64,000 nt of DNA from Shiraia sp. slf14 (taxonomy: Eukaryota; Ascomycota; Dothideomycetes; Pleosporales; Shiraiaceae), in the NCBI GenBank assembly GCA_000498155.1, contig AXZN01000022.1, positions 620,001-684,000 on the forward strand, given 5' to 3'. Below, piece after piece: positions 44,066-55,262 of this stretch (the stretch's first letter is position 1; every line of letters starts with the position of its first letter). A program made the position numbers and the translations under genes. The notes beneath the pieces were generated by a model. The model searched no databases. It saw only the letters and a program-made list of their open reading frames with translations, and was not told the origin of the DNA.

Positions 44066-46191
44066 TCAGGTTTCTCCATTGGCGTGTTTGATGATGAGGG
44101 CATACCCGGAAGGGTGCAGTGGGGATGGTTCCACTTGCTCAAGATGCTCCTCAGCGTATAGATTGCCCAAAAGTGGGCTATATACAGAGTTGTTCCGCCT
44201 AGACTTGAGATGGGCTGTAAGCGCGCTTCTGCGACGATTTTCGCGCTCCCTCGCCACTTCGCGCAAACTCCCAACCGCGCCCGTCCAACCAATCTGATTA
44301 GCTGTTGCACGATGGTTGAAGAGACGATTGATAAGATTGGTGGGGAGCGACAGAAGGATAGAAGAGAGTGTACGAGAAATGGTATTGGGCTGCTGCTCAT
44401 CTTCAGGGGGCGCATCGCCAAACCGAATCTTGCTCAAACGTGGATTATGCGCAGACGGACGTGCTTCTCGAACAATTGGAAGTCGTGGAAGCTCCTGTAA
44501 CTCTGCTGCAATGCTGTAGAATTTGAAGTCGATTGGAAAAGTGAAAGCCATGAAATCGATTGCGTAATTCAGAAGTGCAACAGCAAACGGGTCCTCGGGA
44601 TCCTGACCATCCTTTACTGCAGGGTGGCTTCCAGTCGATTGTAATGCAAAGTGTAAAACTTGGTCGACAGTATCCCATCTGAGCAACGCTCTTGCAATCT
44701 CGACCCCACGAGCCACCATACTTGGCATTTGAAGTGCTCTTCCGGCGGCAATGTAGCTCAGAAGTTGGCGCATGCGTCTTGGGGCATCGCTAGGGGTCGG
44801 TGATTCCATGTCCAGAGCATAGGGTGTAAGCCCGTATAGGAAGGTTGGAGCAGACAAGAGGGGAGCTCCGTAGAGCACCTTGATTGCCTCTTCTAGGGAC
44901 TCACGGGCGACGAAAGGATCTGCTGTGGAGACATCGAGTAACCGGCGGGCATCCCGGGATCTGTGCGCATTCGGTACGCTTCGACCAACAGCTGCAGCGA
45001 GCGTAGGACTACGCACAACCACGATACCATGCACAGGAATGGAAACATGGACGGAATCCAATGATCGAATCTGCAGGATGAAGTCGGCAAATTCTGGATT
45101 ACCAAACTGTGTCGATAGGTATGCGGCCAGCTCTAGCGGAGACTCTTCCAGCTGCGCTGTTTCGAATGAGGCGCGATTCTGGAACGAAGCCACATTGAAT
45201 TCGTCTCCACGTTCAGATCCTGCGTTGCGTTCTTCGAATGGTGATTGGTCTGGGGTTTGCGAATGTGATGTGCTAGTCCCGTTCGCGGTGGCTGCTGGGA
45301 TTAGCTTGTCATGGTGAAGTTCAGAGTATGTTGCCGGTCTAACAGGGCCCAAGGCCTGTTGAGTATCGATACCATTCCTATGAACTACATCTGCTGGGGG
45401 AACTGGGAAGGGCGGATATATCAACGGGCCGCCAGCAGCGGAAGGGTGATGCGAGTGTCCAGGGAAGAAAGAAGGAGTGAATTCGGGAGGGGCGAATCCA
45501 GGAGGAGGACGAGACTGGACAGCTTGAGGGACCTGTCTGTTGAGGCCGTTCTCGAAAGGAGTACCTGGCGCAGACAGTCGTTCGGTTGGGGCATTGTAAG
45601 CTGTAGACCCTGTCCTTGACTGAGGCCGAGGGCGCAGCGCATGCGTAGTCACCTTCTCTTGAACCGAGTCTGTCTGTGGCTCTAACTTGGTGGACGGATA
45701 GAAAGGTGGCGGCAGGTGGGCGGGGATTGGAAGCCTGCGCTGGGCGCTATTGATGGACTGCTTCCAGTCTATCCAGGGGACAGCGGTTAGCGTCAAGGCA
45801 CCCGGAGGAGGCGTGGCAGAGGATACAGGTAGGCAGACTGACCTTGTTGGACGGGGGCGTCGGCAGAGGTTGCTGGCGAAGCCGCCAAAACTGAGGGTTC
45901 AGCGTCCTTATCAGCAACAGAGGCGCGCGAGTCTGGTGTCATGGGCGCTTCTCCTGCGTTGGCAGGCGGCTGTTCGTTGTCGGCGCTCTTCACCTCAGCG
46001 TCGTCACGTAGCTCGGGTCCATGATGGCCCGCAGCGCCCCTGGTGGATTCCTCTGGGGTGACGGGCCTGGCTGTGGCCGGCACAGCTCGTGCCAGACGGT
46101 GGGGGATGGCGGGCACGATGCGAGGAAGCTGGCGGCGGACATGGGCGTGGCCATGGATAGGAGGTGTCGTGCTGGCGACAAGCGGAGCCAT
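44066..46191 (-). CDS. BTB/POZ-like domain protein
   Basis: Predicted 683 aa. Exons (minus) 46191-45843 and 45768-44066: GTCAGT donor, CTAAC branch, ATAG acceptor, phase 1. The second exon frame is open further upstream (to 45796), but the splice signals join it to a longer Pro/Ala/Arg-rich N-terminal exon whose start at 46191 is less certain. The first 300 residues are Pro-rich and disordered. A domain resembling BTB/POZ then follows (EFADFILQI, VHGIVVVRSPTLAAAV), with a helical region (LLSYIAAGRALQMPSMVARG) as in BTB-BACK proteins. Such proteins often serve as adaptors for Cullin-3 ligases or transcription complexes; no Kelch or DNA-binding domain is seen. The role is unknown. Confidence 0.7.
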
Positions 46192-46871
46192 GGCAGCGGT
46201 GACGGCAACGCAGTGGCAGTGGCAGTGGTAGTGGGAGCAGCAGCAGCAGCGACTCCAGGCAATTGCAGTCTTTGGAAATTGCCAATTATCCTGGAGCGCC
46301 CTGGGAGCGAGGAGAGAGAGGGGAGGGGCGGGAGGAGGGGGGAAACGCGTGCGGATGAGAGGGTGGTGGGGTGTGCTGTGGGTGTAGACGCATCGGAGAC
46401 GAGCTGGACTTGGCGCTAACTAAATTGTCTCTCATGTGGGGAAACACTCCTGGCCTCTGCGTCATCATCATTATCATCAGCTATCCTGTATACTTGGTAC
46501 ATCCTAAAACTGAAAACCCAACTAGAAATGTAAAGTCCTGGTGAGAGTTTATGCTTCCGGCAAAAGACTAATTGGCACAAAGACATCGTTGTTTTGAAAA
46601 ATAGACTGATGATTGTCTACAGATGACTTGAATTCTCTCATTATTATGCATTACTATTGCTCCAAAATTAAGAAAGAAGTGGTCAATAGTTCACTCTGAC
46701 CTCCATGGAATGTGCCAACCAATCTCTTTCCTTCGGGCGCCAACAACGCCACATGCATGAAATCGAATACGCGGTGTTAATGAAACATTGCGCAAAATGC
46801 TGTTGTTGGGGCGAATGCATATCATACGCGTGGGAATGTCCATGAATAGCGTAATGTTTGCAATGATATTA
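46192..46871. other. Intergenic region
   Basis: Upstream of the BTB-like gene (its promoter, with GCAGTGGCAGTGGCAGTGG-type and CAG repeats near 46208-46255) and downstream of the Atg15 gene. No coding signal. Confidence 0.45.
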
Positions 46872-48875
46872 TTACATTTCCATCCTTTCTGTGATGGTTA
46901 GTGCAGATGATGTTCGCAGATGGCTCTTGGTCTCATCGAAACATATTAGCCCAAAAAAGCCCTCAGACGTACAAGAGGTTGTCGACGTAGAGGTGGCGGT
47001 CGGCTGTGAAATTTCCTTGTGCTTGGACTTGTCATAACATATGAGACCAAACCAACCTTCTGATGTACAGGTTGTTGATGAAGCAGTTGGTGTGGGCATG
47101 GACGATCTGGGCTGCGTCGTCGATGGTGGATCCTCTCCATCAAGGCATCCTCCAAACCAACCTGGGTATTTACAAGATGATGTGGCTGTGGGAAACATAC
47201 TTGTTGTTGTGACACTAGGTACGGTGGAGAAAGCGGTCGACTTATGATCATCGTCATCCTTGCAACCAAACCATCCGGGCGTTTTGCACGTTGACGTCGA
47301 CGTCGTTGATGTGGCCGTAGATCTTGTGCTTGTCTTGGTACGATGAGAGGCAGTAGTAGATTCGTCCAGACAGCCCCACCAGCCTGGTGTTTTGCACGTT
47401 TCTGTTCTTGTACGAGTAGTGATCTTGGATTTGGTAGCTGTTTGCCTCTTTGAGGTGGTTGTTGTTTCTGTTCCGTTGCTCTCAAAGTACTGCCATGTAT
47501 AGCAGTCGGTGCAATTGAGGTATGGTACGCACTTGGCCGGCTCATCATATTTTTCGAGCACATCTCGGATGACTTCGACAATCTTGTGGGTGCCAATGCC
47601 AACGCGCCAGCCAAAGTCTTTGACGGTATCATAGACACATTTCAGGCCGGTATGACACACGCTTTGCATAGCATATCCACCAAAGGTGCATACGCTAGTG
47701 GCTTGGTTGCACGTGCCCATGTAGATTGGGTCAGCTGTGTGGCCAAAGTGGTAGCCCCCAGTCAGCAAGCGGCGCTGCTGAAGCGAACCGACCTGATGGC
47801 CCGGTGGTACAGGGAGACCAAGACGAGAGGCCGGCATGGCGTCGGGGACTGCTTCAAAAGTTACAGCCGGGTGGCCGAAGGTCAGAGATAGGAAAGAGGC
47901 CACGGCACCACCAAGCGAGTGGCCAGCCAGCCAAATATCGGCCGTGGGATATAGGGCAGTTACATTATGGTAAAGATCCTGGGCAGCATAGTAGTAACGG
48001 TTCTTTTCTCGCAGTGCTGTGACCAGACAAGTAGAGTTGCAAGTGTAGGCCGAGGTTTGGCAGTCGCATACTTGCCGCCAAAGATACTGGCCGCCCTGGC
48101 CGCAGCAGCAGCTGAAGAAGAGGTTGTCGTTTATTTTGTCGTTGGTAGTTGTCTCTGAGCCGTCGAACATGGCGGGTGAAGTGCCCTTGAGGCCAATGAC
48201 TACAGTCGAGTTTTGGGTGTCTGCAAAGATGTGCCCACGCAAGCCATCTGACTCCCAGCCAAAGTCTTGCGTGTAGTTGAAGCCGCCGCCGACGTCTTCC
48301 CATTCGCCTGTGTTGGGCTCAAGAATGTAGGCGTTAGATGCCATGCGTGCAAAACTCAGGACGGTTTCCTTGTCCGTCACATTGGGACCGGCGAGGTCAT
48401 CAATGGTCCAGTCGTCATGGGCCAGCTGCACGGGTCTGCCCTTGAGACGGGCAAATTCCAACATGCCATCGACTGTCTCCCTGCTCCTGTCGGCCAGCCT
48501 CTGGATGCTCACTACCTCTGCCCGAGTACGCAGGCGGGGTACAGGCGCACGATGGGCCGAGTGCTTGTCGTCGGCCATCCAGACGGCTGCATTCTCTGGC
48601 ACGTCCAGCCGCCTGTGCAGCTGTGGATATTTGTAGGTGCCATGGTGAAACACGTGACGCAGAGAGAAGTCCTTTTCGCCGCTCTGAGATTCGGCTGGTT
48701 GCTGTGTGGGATTGTTGTGCGGCGCATGGGGGAGGGGTTGAGGTGGTGGTGGTGGTAGTAGTAGTGCTGGTTGGGGCATGGGCGTCTCCGCTGCGGTAGT
48801 GACGGCAAGGAACGACAGCAACAGGGATGCAGCGGTTATGCGCGAGGCAGAGGCGCAGAGCAGACGTCGTCGCAT
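46872..48875 (-). CDS. ATG15: Autophagic lipase Atg15
   Basis: Predicted 667 aa, single exon, starting MRRRLLCAS at 48875. The frame is open 67 codons further but that part is unlike Atg15. The enzyme is a vacuolar phospholipase that breaks down autophagic and multivesicular bodies. A signal-anchor helix (ITAASLLLSFLAVTTAA) marks a type II membrane protein delivered by the MVB pathway. Diagnostic stretches are FHHGTYKYPQLHRRLDV, FGWESDGLRGHIFAD, NDNLFFSCCC and the nucleophile motif GHSLGG, then YHFGHTADPIYMGTCN with the catalytic-triad Asp, and GIGTHKI with the catalytic His. After the lipase comes a Thr/Ser-rich C-terminal extension carrying five Cys repeats of CxxPGWFGC type. Confidence 0.93.
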   Translation of the reverse strand: MRRRLLCASASRITAASLLLSFLAVTTAAETPMPQPALLLPPPPPQPLPHAPHNNPTQQPAESQSGEKDFSLRHVFHHGTYKYPQLHRRLDVPENAAVWMADDKHSAHRAPVPRLRTRAEVVSIQRLADRSRETVDGMLEFARLKGRPVQLAHDDWTIDDLAGPNVTDKETVLSFARMASNAYILEPNTGEWEDVGGGFNYTQDFGWESDGLRGHIFADTQNSTVVIGLKGTSPAMFDGSETTTNDKINDNLFFSCCCGQGGQYLWRQVCDCQTSAYTCNSTCLVTALREKNRYYYAAQDLYHNVTALYPTADIWLAGHSLGGAVASFLSLTFGHPAVTFEAVPDAMPASRLGLPVPPGHQVGSLQQRRLLTGGYHFGHTADPIYMGTCNQATSVCTFGGYAMQSVCHTGLKCVYDTVKDFGWRVGIGTHKIVEVIRDVLEKYDEPAKCVPYLNCTDCYTWQYFESNGTETTTTSKRQTATKSKITTRTRTETCKTPGWWGCLDESTTASHRTKTSTRSTATSTTSTSTCKTPGWFGCKDDDDHKSTAFSTVPSVTTTSMFPTATSSCKYPGWFGGCLDGEDPPSTTQPRSSMPTPTASSTTCTSEGWFGLICYDKSKHKEISQPTATSTSTTSCTSEGFFGLICFDETKSHLRTSSALTITERMEM
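46932..47396 (-). repeat. Five Cys-rich repeats in the Atg15 C-terminus
   Basis: Residues about 494-648 hold CKTPGWWGCLDE, CKTPGWFGCKDD, CKYPGWFGGCLDGE, CTSEGWFGLICYDK and CTSEGFFGLICFDE, separated by Thr/Ser-rich linkers of 18-26 residues. The last two form a subtype with a longer inter-cysteine spacing. Confidence 0.9.
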
Positions 48876-49344
48876 GGCTGCCGTGCAAACATGAGCAAAA
48901 ACACATACACACACGTCTTGTACACACTGGGTATGTGGTTGCAATGGATGTGCAGTGGATGTGCAGTGCAGTGCATGACGCCAATGGTTTGCACGTGTCG
49001 CGGGGAAGCTTGCGCGCACCACTGACAGAGAAGCGTGCTCCGCGTCCACCGCGTCCATTCCGCTCCCGTCTATCAAGTGCTTGTCTTGTGCACTTGTGAT
49101 GTGCCGTCTCTAGCTATCTATCATCTCAACAACGTCCTCCTGCCTATCCATCTATCTTGACCACCAGGCCTGGCATCTCTTTCACACGTACTCCAAGTCC
49201 AATGCATCTTGTCTAATTCAGCTCTGCTCCCGCGAGCTCCGCCGCATGGCAATGTGCATGACGTTGTTTCAGCCATAAGCCGCCCTCGTTCCATGCCCGC
49301 CCACAACGCTCGCAATCCCCTCGCCGCCATACTGCCTTTCCACA
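48876..49344. promoter_or_regulatory. Divergent promoter, ATG15/VPS9-like
   Basis: 469 bp between the two start codons, including a CA-rich stretch near 48890-48920 and a CT-rich leader before the VPS9 gene. No specific binding site is claimed. Confidence 0.4.
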
Positions 49345-51641
49345 ATGTCTGTCCGGCCAAAGAATCTGCACCCTTCGCGGTCCTTCACCCGCCTGGAAAC
49401 TGCCCCAAAGAGTCCGCTCTCGCGCAGTCGAGCAAGCACGCTGCAGAGCGCACACACGTCCGATATGCTCGACCCGCTGAAAGCAAACATAGTCCCTGAA
49501 GAAGACGAGAGTCCGGGCGAGAACAAGGAGGGAGACATTTTTGCCCCTACATCCGACCATGATTGTGACGACAACGACAGCCACCTCGGCCCGTCTGAAG
49601 CTGGGCCACTAGACTCGTTTGAAGAACTTCCCATTGAGATCCGCAGCTTGACTGAAAGGTATGCAATTTTGCTTTCTTGCTGATCACCTCCTCTACTGAA
49701 CTGCTCAATAGATTTCTCGACTCACTCACCGCCAAAGTCCATCCTTCTCCACTGTCCATTGACGACCTCTCTAATCTTTTCCAAGACTTTTACACTCGCG
49801 CATCTGCCAAAATCAGCACTCACATCGCTACTTTATCTGCTCGTCTGACCAGCGAGTCCTTTGTTGCACAAGCTCGAAAGACTGCTGGTTCATCTAGCAG
49901 GCCAAATTCGATACGACAAGGCAGTGACCACTCCGCAGAACAGCAAATGCTCAGTGCGTCTGAGATGTCGGACAGAAAGAAGGCCAGAAAGTCTCTCGAA
50001 GCCAAGCGGCTCGCTCTCGAAGAAGCAGTCGAGCGAGTGGTCTGTGAGAACGTGTATGCGAGGATTTGGCGGCATCGAAGTACCGACGACGAAGAAAGGG
50101 ACCATAAACTTCGGTCGCGCACGGCAGCCCTGTCGCTGGTCGGTATTGGATTGAAAGAGTTACTAATGACTGGGGACGACCTAACAGAGGAAGAGCGCAA
50201 TAAGACCAAGGAAAAGGAATCAGAGATCAGGGAATGGTTATCTGCCGCCCGGCAAGACATCATGAAGATGAACGACGAAAAATATCCATTGGCAAAAGTC
50301 ATGCATCTTACTGCCGCTCATAAATCGATTGTTGAAGCTCTTTCCAAAATATTCCCATCGACGTCTTCGGCAGATGAAATCCTACCAACCCTCATCTACA
50401 CGCTTCTCACCCTTCCACCAGTCTACCTCAACGTAATCAGTGATCTCAAATTCATACAAAGATTTCGAGGTTCCAGCCGTATAGACGGCGAAACTGCTTA
50501 CTGTCTGGTCAATCTTGAAGCAGCCATTTCGTTTCTAGAGACTGTTGATCTTTCTTCTCTACGTGCAGATGAAATGTCTGCTCCTGACAAGTCAGATTCG
50601 AGGCCGTCGACACCAAGATCCGAGATAACACCAATGGCCCTAGGTTTATCGGACGCGCCAGATCTCATCCAAACCCCTGCTACACCCATCAAGACTGCTA
50701 CCAATGAGCCATCGAGCCCCGTCACAACAAAGGCACAGCGTCGGCTAAGCAACCTCATCCAAACGCATCAAACTAAGCTGGAGGCCGCTTCTGATGCAGT
50801 ACGTGACTCGATCCTAGATTCGGCTGACCAGGCCATGGGCAGGATCAATAATACTTTGGATACCAGTTTCAAGTTCTTTTTTGGTGGCTTGCGAGAACGA
50901 AACCCCAATAGCCCTGTGGTGGACCAGCCTGCGCTTCCAAAAACTCTTGAAGACGCGAGAAAACTCGTCAGTTCGCCATTGCACGGAGATGATGATGACG
51001 ACACGTCCAGTGTGGGCGGTACGAGTTCAACTATAGGAGACGAACGCCATGATATCGCAGTTAATAAAAGACTAGAGGCCAAGATGACGGATCTTTTTGC
51101 GGGCAGGAGGCAGATTCGAGACCGTAGCGCAGATTCCACACGATCTGGGGGTAGTAGCAGCGGAAGGAAGGTGGCATTCACCCCAGCAACAAACGAAGAA
51201 AAAGCATCGCCATCGTCAGCAGCAAAATCTGAGCCAACAGTGCAGCCTGCCGCGTCAGCTGTGGACTCGCTCCGGAATATGGGCAATAGTTTCAATCCGC
51301 TGAATCGCTTTGCGAGTATCAATGTATTACCTCGCTTTGGACGAGCAGTGAGCAGTAGTAATAGTAGTACCCCGGTTCTCTCTTCATCGACGCCCGAGAA
51401 TATAGGTAAATCAGCGCCTTTGGTCGATTCTTCAAATCAAGCAGGAGCCAGCGAATTGTCACAGGACGAGAAAGGTCTCAGGGCGGCGGCTGCGATAGAG
51501 CAGCTGAAGAAGACTCCACCACCAGTCAAGCGCTTTTTAGATGTGAAGGATGCTCAAGACCTCAAGCTCAAAGAGGTCGAGGAGCTATTGAAGGAATATC
51601 AGCGTCTCGCTGCTGCTTTGCGAGGGGCAATAAACTATTGA
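49345..51641 (+). CDS. VPS9-domain Rab5-type GEF
   Basis: Predicted 747 aa. Exons 49345-49658 and 49712-51641 (donor GTATGC, branch CTGAAC-like, acceptor ATAG, phase 2). VPS9 domains activate Rab5/Vps21 GTPases in endosomal trafficking. The central part reads as helical bundle plus VPS9 domain: VVCENVYARIWRHR, KYPLAKVMHLTAAHKSIVEAL, ADEILPTLIYTLLTLPPVYL, LKFIQRF and GETAYCLVNLEAAISFLE, including the conserved Asp, Pro and Tyr positions. The N-terminus is disordered; the C-terminal 300 residues are Ser-rich, ending in a helix (LKLKEVEELLKEYQRLAAAL). No clear CUE domain is seen, so it may be closer to Muk1-type than to canonical Vps9. Confidence 0.88.
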
Positions 51642-52029
51642 ACATGATGAAACACATGACTTAACATATCGTAACGATCAATATCCTTATTCAAACAGTG
51701 TCGCAGCTCTTCACGCATATCATCTTTACATCCAAATCCAACATAAATCATTTAAAAATCTCTGAAACTTGAGATTGACGTCGTCACTATCGGCTCTGAT
51801 GTGAAACCGAGGGGGTGAATGTGAATGTTTATAGGCACTAGGTTTCGTTTCCGGCGTTCCGATCGGCGTCGGAACGGCAATAAATCCATGCACCTTATTG
51901 GCCTACAAAGGCTTTGTTGACAAACACTGATCATCAAAACACCAAGCGTACTCCCCAATCTCTTTCAAATGCGCCCCACGCAGCGCCGACTTCTCACCAG
52001 TGACAGCACCACCAAATACGCAGCATACC
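51642..52029. other. Intergenic region
   Basis: About 390 bp between two plus-strand genes: 3' UTR of the VPS9 gene and promoter of the coiled-coil gene. AT-rich near 51650-51760. Nothing else seen. Confidence 0.45.
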
Positions 52030-54465
52030 ATGGCGGAACCTATGTCGGCGCTTTCACCTGAGAAGCTCAATACCAGCTCAAATTCACTGCTCATCGAAGA
52101 CGACTTTGACATGACCTTCCATGACCCACCCTCGTCGCCGTTTGTATCGCACATCGAAACTGAAAATCAGGAGAATGTTGCTCCTTATATCGCACCGACT
52201 CCTGCAAAGCTGCTTGGCGAGACAGATGATGACGTTCCTCAATCAACAGTCAAGATCTCGCCTGAGAAGAAAACAATCTCGAAATCGCGCGCCAGCCTCG
52301 CCGCCGCCTCACCCGTCAAGAGTTTGTTAGGCGATTTTGGGGAAATACAACAAAGCAGTCTTCTCAGCGGTCAAACTAGCCCTGAGCAGGCAGTCAATGT
52401 AGAAGAGAGCGTATATGAGCCAGCTCAATCCGTAATGAGCGGTGGATCGAGGAGGCTTTCGTCACCTTCAAAAGGCACCCGTGCACGTTCAGCCGAGTCA
52501 ACGCAGTTTACGCCAGTCCTAGGAAAAGAAACCGCCAATATCGAACCTATAGTGCCTTCACACGGGGAATCTTCCTTACGAGACAATGAAGGCCTTACAG
52601 TCGCGATGAAGGTCATGAATGACATGCGTACTGAAGTCCTTACAAGGCAAAGATCCCATGATGATAATTTGGACCTGGATTTGGATTTGGATAACACAGA
52701 GTTCAATCCCGACGGTCCAGAATGCACATCCCTAGACATTGATGACACAGGTTTTAGCATGTTCTCCGAGATGCCAGGCCTGGACATGACCAAATTCGCC
52801 TCCTTACAGAAGAGTCCAACCAAGGATACATGTTTCGATGCTACACCTCGTGCTCGTGCGCACATGACACCTTCAACAGTTCGTCGCACTGAACGTACCC
52901 CTTCACCTACACCACGTCGCACGTATAAGGAAAATGACACGACCAATTTACTGCTCGACTTTACAGAGCAGATCCAGTCCTTCTCACAATCGAAACGTAA
53001 CTCACCTTCACGAGGAGGGCCATCGTCTAAGAAATCTGCTACACAGCCAGACCTTCGCTCATATTACCAAAATCAAAGATCTCCTGCCAAAGGCGCCTCC
53101 TATATACCTTCTACTCCAAGTCAAAGTCGCCAATTGCTGAATCTTTTGGACTTTGAACTGCCTCCCCCTCCGACACCTCGGTCTTTACCTACCGTGACCA
53201 TTCGAGAGATGGAATCCGTCAAGTCTCAGTTTCAGTCACAGATCTCTTCTCTCACCGCTAGCTTATCAGGGAAAGAAGCAGAGATCGACTCCCTCGCCAA
53301 AGCCGTTGCAGATGCAGAACGTCGCGTTGGAGAGGCACATGAAGCTATTCGTGAGGAACGTTCCACACGTGAGTACGCCGAGTTGCAAATGGAGGATTGG
53401 AAGAAAAAGGGGGAGGAGGTACAGAAGCTGCTTCAGGATGTCCAGTCTGAGTTGGCACGCAATGATAGTGAGCGTGAGCAACTTCTCACACGGTTGGCTG
53501 AAGCAGAAAGGCGTGCTGAAGATGCAGAGAACCGGTCTTCAGAACTCGAGACCAAGGTGATTGAAGCTGAAAGCAGAAACGTCGATATGACTACCTTCAT
53601 CAGTCATGATACTGGAGAAGAAGCACACAAGATCTACTCTGAGCTCGAATGTCAGGCCGCCATAGCAGAGAAGGTCAATGAAGTTGCGCGAGATCTGCAC
53701 TCGGCGTACAAGGCCAAGCACGAGAAAAAGATCAAAGCACTTAAAGATAATTATCAAAGGAAAGCTGATGAGAGATGCAAAGAGCTCCGCTTGCAGATTA
53801 CTCGTTTGGAGCGTCAGGTTGAAGAGACAGAGAGGAAACGTGACGATACTTTCAGTAAAGTACTTCCCCAAGGGACCAATTCCAACGTCCAAAACAAATG
53901 TACACAATGTGGCAAAGACGCTTCGACTTCAACTTCAGTGTCAAATGCCGATTACGTACAAGAACTCGAACAACAACGCGCGGAGATAGAAAACCTCAAA
54001 GCCAAGCTCGCTGGACTGCAGTCTGAGTTACAGTCCATGCAAAGGTCACATGACAGGCTCCTTGATGACCTTGAGGCTGAGCGAGTAGAGAAGGGTGAGC
54101 TTGTTGCTGCGGCAGAGCAAATGCTGAATTTGTGCGGAGAGAAAATGGAAGAATTGCAGCATCAAGAAGATATGCGTCGCTCAACATCGGGCACAGCACC
54201 TTCTGCTCCATCTGCAGCTCCAAAACCGCCCGCTCCTCCTCAGCAAGCATTACGCAATACAGGTTTCTTGGCTGGAGGTCCATTGGCGTCCCGTCCTGGG
54301 TCAGCGCTTGCCGGTGCAGTTGAACGCAGTACCGCTACTGCCAAGCCATCTGGCCTGCGCGCTCCAGGTGGCTTCGGGTTTCAGGGCGGTGGAGCTCTGA
54401 ATCGGAGTACCAGTAACAGTAAAAGCAGGCTTTTAAGCAATATTGAGCGTATGGGGGGTGGATAA
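52030..54465 (+). CDS. Coiled-coil protein, Cut12-like
   Basis: Predicted 811 aa from the ATG of MAEPMSALSPEK; no intron needed. The N-terminal 380 residues are disordered with many SP/TP sites (mitotic-kinase-like). From about 400 to 720 the protein is a long coiled coil (repeated Glu/Lys/Leu heptads). It includes an AYKAKHEKKIKALKDNY segment that recalls the Cut12 family of spindle-pole-body proteins, and a CTQCGK pair. The C-terminal 90 residues are Ala/Pro/Gly-rich. The Cut12 link is my recollection of the segment pattern, not a search result; other SPB or cell-polarity coiled coils are possible. The RIPped AT-rich block begins about 100 bp after its stop codon. Confidence 0.6.
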   Translation: MAEPMSALSPEKLNTSSNSLLIEDDFDMTFHDPPSSPFVSHIETENQENVAPYIAPTPAKLLGETDDDVPQSTVKISPEKKTISKSRASLAAASPVKSLLGDFGEIQQSSLLSGQTSPEQAVNVEESVYEPAQSVMSGGSRRLSSPSKGTRARSAESTQFTPVLGKETANIEPIVPSHGESSLRDNEGLTVAMKVMNDMRTEVLTRQRSHDDNLDLDLDLDNTEFNPDGPECTSLDIDDTGFSMFSEMPGLDMTKFASLQKSPTKDTCFDATPRARAHMTPSTVRRTERTPSPTPRRTYKENDTTNLLLDFTEQIQSFSQSKRNSPSRGGPSSKKSATQPDLRSYYQNQRSPAKGASYIPSTPSQSRQLLNLLDFELPPPPTPRSLPTVTIREMESVKSQFQSQISSLTASLSGKEAEIDSLAKAVADAERRVGEAHEAIREERSTREYAELQMEDWKKKGEEVQKLLQDVQSELARNDSEREQLLTRLAEAERRAEDAENRSSELETKVIEAESRNVDMTTFISHDTGEEAHKIYSELECQAAIAEKVNEVARDLHSAYKAKHEKKIKALKDNYQRKADERCKELRLQITRLERQVEETERKRDDTFSKVLPQGTNSNVQNKCTQCGKDASTSTSVSNADYVQELEQQRAEIENLKAKLAGLQSELQSMQRSHDRLLDDLEAERVEKGELVAAAEQMLNLCGEKMEELQHQEDMRRSTSGTAPSAPSAAPKPPAPPQQALRNTGFLAGGPLASRPGSALAGAVERSTATAKPSGLRAPGGFGFQGGGALNRSTSNSKSRLLSNIERMGGG

Positions 54466-55257
54466 ATCTAGGATTAGGATACTATAGGGTTGTTAATTAA
54501 GGATATCTATAGACTCTTCCTATATAAAGTTAAAACCTTACAAAAGTTATTAGGACTAGCCTAAGGTTTAGTACGTTAAGCAAGGTAATAGAAGAGTAGA
54601 AGAAGATATTCTAGTATAGGTAGTACCTATAGAGGATAGACTAATCGCTACCTTCTAGTAGAGTAGTAAGAGATACCTATATACTACTCTAATATAATTA
54701 CTAAGTACTACTTATAGTCTCTAAGAGTAAGAGCTTAATAAAAGTTTAATAAATTAAGTAAAAAATACTACTAATACTAGTCTTATATTAATATAACTTT
54801 AAGAAATAGTTAACTTAGTATATAGTAAGAGTTTTTATAGCTTATATATTTCTCTTTATTAGTAGATAACTATTCTCTAGTAGTTTACTAGTATTCTAGC
54901 TTATTAAAAGTTTTATTTTAGCTATATAAATTAGTTTTATATAACTAAGCTCTTACTTTAAAGTAAAAGTAAATAAGTAATTATATAGATTTAAACTTAT
55001 ATATATTTTAATTTATAATAAGCTATTATTAACTAATTATTTATATATATATATTAAAAGTTTAAATTATTTTTAAATAATATATTATTATTAACTAAGT
55101 ATTTTTAAATAAGTATTAAAAGTTTAAAGTATTTTTAAATAAGAAAATTATATACTTTTTTTATATATTAATAAATAAGTATACTTTAAAAAAACTATAA
55201 ATTACTATTAGTTTAACTTATTATAATAACTTTATAATTTAACTAATTCTTTACTAT
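54466..55257. repeat. RIP-degraded AT-rich left flank
   Basis: Within about 100 bp of the preceding stop codon, composition changes to extreme AT-richness. CpA and TpG vanish after about 54580. No start codon and no long ORF. Since RIP acts on repeats, this flank is probably an older repeat into which the LTR element inserted; I could not identify it. Confidence 0.75.
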
Positions 55258-55262
55258 ATTAA
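55258..55262. repeat. Target-site duplication, left copy (ATTAA)
   Basis: Five bases directly before the 5' LTR, identical to the five bases directly after the 3' LTR (62489-62493). A 5-bp duplication is the norm for Ty3/Gypsy integrases. Confidence 0.8.

Noticed and set aside
50768..51322. 184-codon minus ORF over the VPS9 gene
   Set aside because: Antisense to a well-supported exon; no domain.
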